A DNA stretch of 5,173 nucleotides from Candidatus Neoanaerotignum tabaqchaliae (lineage in GTDB: Bacteria; Bacillota; Clostridia; Lachnospirales; Anaerotignaceae): contig CAJFUS010000043.1 in assembly GCA_904420235.1 (NCBI GenBank), positions 1 through 5,173 on the forward strand, written 5' to 3'. A model generated the notes under the pieces. That model did no database searches. It had not been told where the DNA came from and saw only the letters and a program-made list of their open reading frames with translations. The translations under genes and the position numbers were made by a program. Position 1 is the stretch's first letter. Every line of letters starts with the position of its first letter. Below are positions 4,688-5,173 of the stretch, piece by piece.

Positions 4688-5173
4688 CTAAATATTGTAT
4701 TTTATATTCATAAGAGTAAGACCCTCGGGACCCGCTGTTTTTCCGGCTTTTTCCCTTTGACGACTTTCTATTATTTCCGGTATCTCCCAGCTTTTTATTC
4801 TGCCGTCGCCTACCATAAGCAGTGTTCCGGCCATTATTCTTATCATGTTGTATAAAAATCCGTCGCCAGTTACATCTATAATTATAAAATCATCTTCCTG
4901 CCTAACGTCTATATCAAAAATAGTTCTTACGGTTGTTTTAGATGTATTTCCCGAGGCGGCGAAGGCCTTAAAATCGTGACGGCCCAAAAAGGCTTTTGCG
5001 GCTTTACTCATTTCTTCAACATCAAGATTTTTGCAGCAAAACTCGGAATATTTTCGATATACCGGATTTCTATATTTTCCGTTGTATATTCTGTATCTGT
5101 ATGTTTTGCATACACAGTCAAAGCGCGGATTAAAATTATCATTCACATAAACCGCATCGGTAACAGATATGTC
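4688..5173 (-). CDS. truA: tRNA pseudouridine synthase A, C-terminal part, runs off the window
   Basis: TruA converts uridines 38-40 of the tRNA anticodon arm to pseudouridine. The visible 161 residues are the C-terminal two thirds of a protein usually about 245-265 long; the frame is open through 5173, so the start lies outside. The segment with the catalytic aspartate (the GRTDxGVHA motif) is not in view. What can be seen: DISVTDAVYVNDNFNPRFD at the edge, KTYRYRIYN (the conserved aromatic stretch) at 23-31, HDFKAF at 66-71, GDGFLYNMIR at 103-112 followed by AGTLLMVGDGR, and AGPEGLTLMNIKY near the end, all in TruA order. A GTG at 5144-5146 is internal and not the start. It is the gene expected upstream of rplM in Firmicutes. 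No terminator separates them. Confidence 0.96.
   Translation of the reverse strand, partial: DISVTDAVYVNDNFNPRFDCVCKTYRYRIYNGKYRNPVYRKYSEFCCKNLDVEEMSKAAKAFLGRHDFKAFAASGNTSKTTVRTIFDIDVRQEDDFIIIDVTGDGFLYNMIRIMAGTLLMVGDGRIKSWEIPEIIESRQREKAGKTAGPEGLTLMNIKYNI

Noticed and set aside
4676..4689. Small hairpin at the truA stop as a possible terminator
   Set aside because: AGGTA pairs with TACCT across four bases, but only five pairs form, no T-run follows on the minus strand, and it overlaps the -35 box of the rplM promoter.
1..5173. CRISPR array, tRNA, rRNA, toxin-antitoxin pair, phage or defence genes
   Set aside because: I saw no spaced direct repeats, no cloverleaf-like sequence and no matching protein families on either strand.

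Overview
The window looks like a chromosomal piece of a low-GC Firmicute, most likely a member of the Clostridia. Three things point there: AT-rich DNA with many AGA/AGG/ATA codons, strong AAGGAGG-type ribosome binding sites next to TTG starts, and the gene order truA-rplM-rpsI, the classical end of the Firmicutes rpoA-rplQ-ecf-truA-rplM-rpsI cluster. The species cannot be named from this.

Layout. On the + strand, 27-1232 is a complete DUF1015 family gene with its own intrinsic terminator at 1241-1264. About 1266-1840 is a decayed IS200-type element of the IS200/IS605 family. Its Y1 transposase gene (minus strand, 1378-1698) has lost the catalytic tyrosine region, has HVH changed to HVR, and has no normal start codon, but its regulatory hairpin survives. 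The element lies between two convergent genes.

On the - strand, 1988-3214 is a complete CLC-type anion channel/antiporter with signatures close to the fluoride/proton antiporter branch. It has its own promoter (3286-3314) and terminator (1836-1865). Further upstream on the same strand come truA (the C-terminal two thirds, running off the window end at 5173), then rplM and rpsI. A near-consensus promoter (4647-4676) starts about 12 bases after the truA stop, followed by a structured leader of about 140 bases, rplM, rpsI, a 3' tail of about 115 bases and a strong terminator (3484-3529).

How the parts relate. truA, rplM and rpsI all serve translation: tRNA pseudouridylation and the paired ribosomal proteins L13 and S9. 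The internal promoter and leader let the two ribosomal genes be expressed and controlled apart from truA. The CLC and DUF1015 genes are single units with no visible functional link to each other. I see no defence system, CRISPR, toxin-antitoxin pair, tRNA or rRNA. Most of the window is ordinary core genome; the points worth a second look are the decayed IS200 element, the CLC selectivity motifs, the DUF1015 active-site-like motif and the rplM leader.
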